A DNA stretch of 6,086 bases from Aliivibrio_A kagoshimensis (GTDB lineage: Bacteria; Pseudomonadota; Gammaproteobacteria; Enterobacterales; Vibrionaceae), in the NCBI RefSeq assembly GCF_050337105.1, contig NZ_JAKJSQ010000119.1, forward strand, positions 1 through 6,086, written 5' to 3'. The position numbers and the translations under genes are program-made. The stretch's first letter is position 1, and every line of letters begins with the position of its first letter. Positions 5,841 through 6,086 of the stretch are shown here, one piece after another. The notes beneath the pieces were generated by a model. It saw nothing but the letters and a program-made list of their open reading frames with translations. It did not search any database and had not been told where the DNA came from.

Positions 5841-6086
5841 AACCTCATTAATCTTTTACACTTTGGCGGTAATGGTTTACTTGCATCCTATAGTTTAATG
5901 GTTCTCGCACTATCAAAAGAGCGATATAAAAAAAGTACGTATGCAACTTGATTTGCCATAAGTGCACACTGTAAATAGGCATTTCAGCAGAAGACATTTA
6001 CCTTACAAAAAATAATTCATTAATTGCTAATTTAGGAAATCCCTAGCACGTAATTGTCCAGATACGTGCTAAAGAGTGAATTAGAG
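5841..6086. other. AT-rich stretch without a recognisable gene, to the window edge
   Basis: No gene can be supported here. In the same frame as the transposase remnant, 36 further codons are open after its TAG, up to TGA at 5949-5951, with a hydrophobic run followed by a basic tail (LLASYSLMVLALSKERYKK). This could be the 3' end of a gene cut by the insertion or a deletion, but no family is evident. On the minus strand 5997-5848 gives a 49-residue open frame with a hydrophobic centre and no recognisable similarity. Both are short enough to arise by chance. Confidence 0.4.
6044..6071. repeat. 9-bp perfect inverted repeat near the right edge
   Basis: TAGCACGTA (6044-6052) and TACGTGCTA (6063-6071) are perfectly complementary around a 10-base loop ATTGTCCAGA. 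No T-run follows on either strand, so it is not an intrinsic terminator. Hairpins of this kind occur at the ends of some mobile elements and as regulator sites. The neighbouring IS remnant favours the former, but the sequence beyond 6086 is needed to decide. Confidence 0.45.

Noticed and set aside
5848..5997. Minus-strand open frame of 49 codons with a hydrophobic centre
   Set aside because: Ribosome binding site only marginal and too close to ATG, no recognisable similarity, and it overlaps IS debris; chance is the simpler explanation.
1..6086. CRISPR array, tRNA, rRNA, integron attC or riboswitch
   Set aside because: No regularly spaced direct repeats, no cloverleaf-like segment, and no recognisable rRNA, attC core or riboswitch pattern was seen on either strand.

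Overview
The window looks like chromosomal DNA of a marine gammaproteobacterium, most likely a Vibrio or close relative. This is inferred from the AT-leaning base composition, a MipA/OmpV-type outer membrane protein, an RND efflux pair, and an IS110/IS1111-type transposase remnant of a kind common in Vibrionaceae. No species-specific marker is present, so the assignment is provisional.

Layout. The left edge (1-133) holds the 5' part of a minus-strand gene for a small AbrB/MazE-type (swapped-hairpin) DNA-binding protein, probably an antitoxin. It has its own sigma70-like promoter and a palindrome in its leader, and the rest lies outside the window. A divergent intergenic region (134-394) carries this promoter, a second strong imperfect inverted repeat, and a near-consensus promoter reading rightwards. 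On the plus strand follow a MipA/OmpV-family outer membrane protein (395-1129), a 237-base gap without a convincing gene, an RND periplasmic adaptor lipoprotein (1367-2437; the long open frame from 1202 is over-extended), and a complete HAE1-type RND inner-membrane pump (2486-5560). A perfect 13-bp hairpin lies 11 bases after the pump stop. Next comes a decayed IS110/IS1111-family transposase start (5688-5840). The right end is non-coding debris with a further inverted repeat.

How the genes work together. Adaptor and pump form a two-gene efflux unit that would use proton-motive force to export small amphiphilic compounds through an outer-membrane channel of the TolC type. No TolC homologue and no TetR/MarR-type regulator is visible, so the channel must be encoded elsewhere. 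The MipA/OmpV protein is an outer-membrane barrel just upstream on the same strand and may share expression with the pump, but the long gap leaves this open. The pump has Asp404-Asn405 where AcrB has the Asp407-Asp408 pair, placing it among the single-aspartate RND pumps.

I see no convincing undescribed system. The points most worth following are the truncated antitoxin locus, the MipA-pump linkage with its unexplained 237-base gap, and the IS remnant with its surrounding hairpins.
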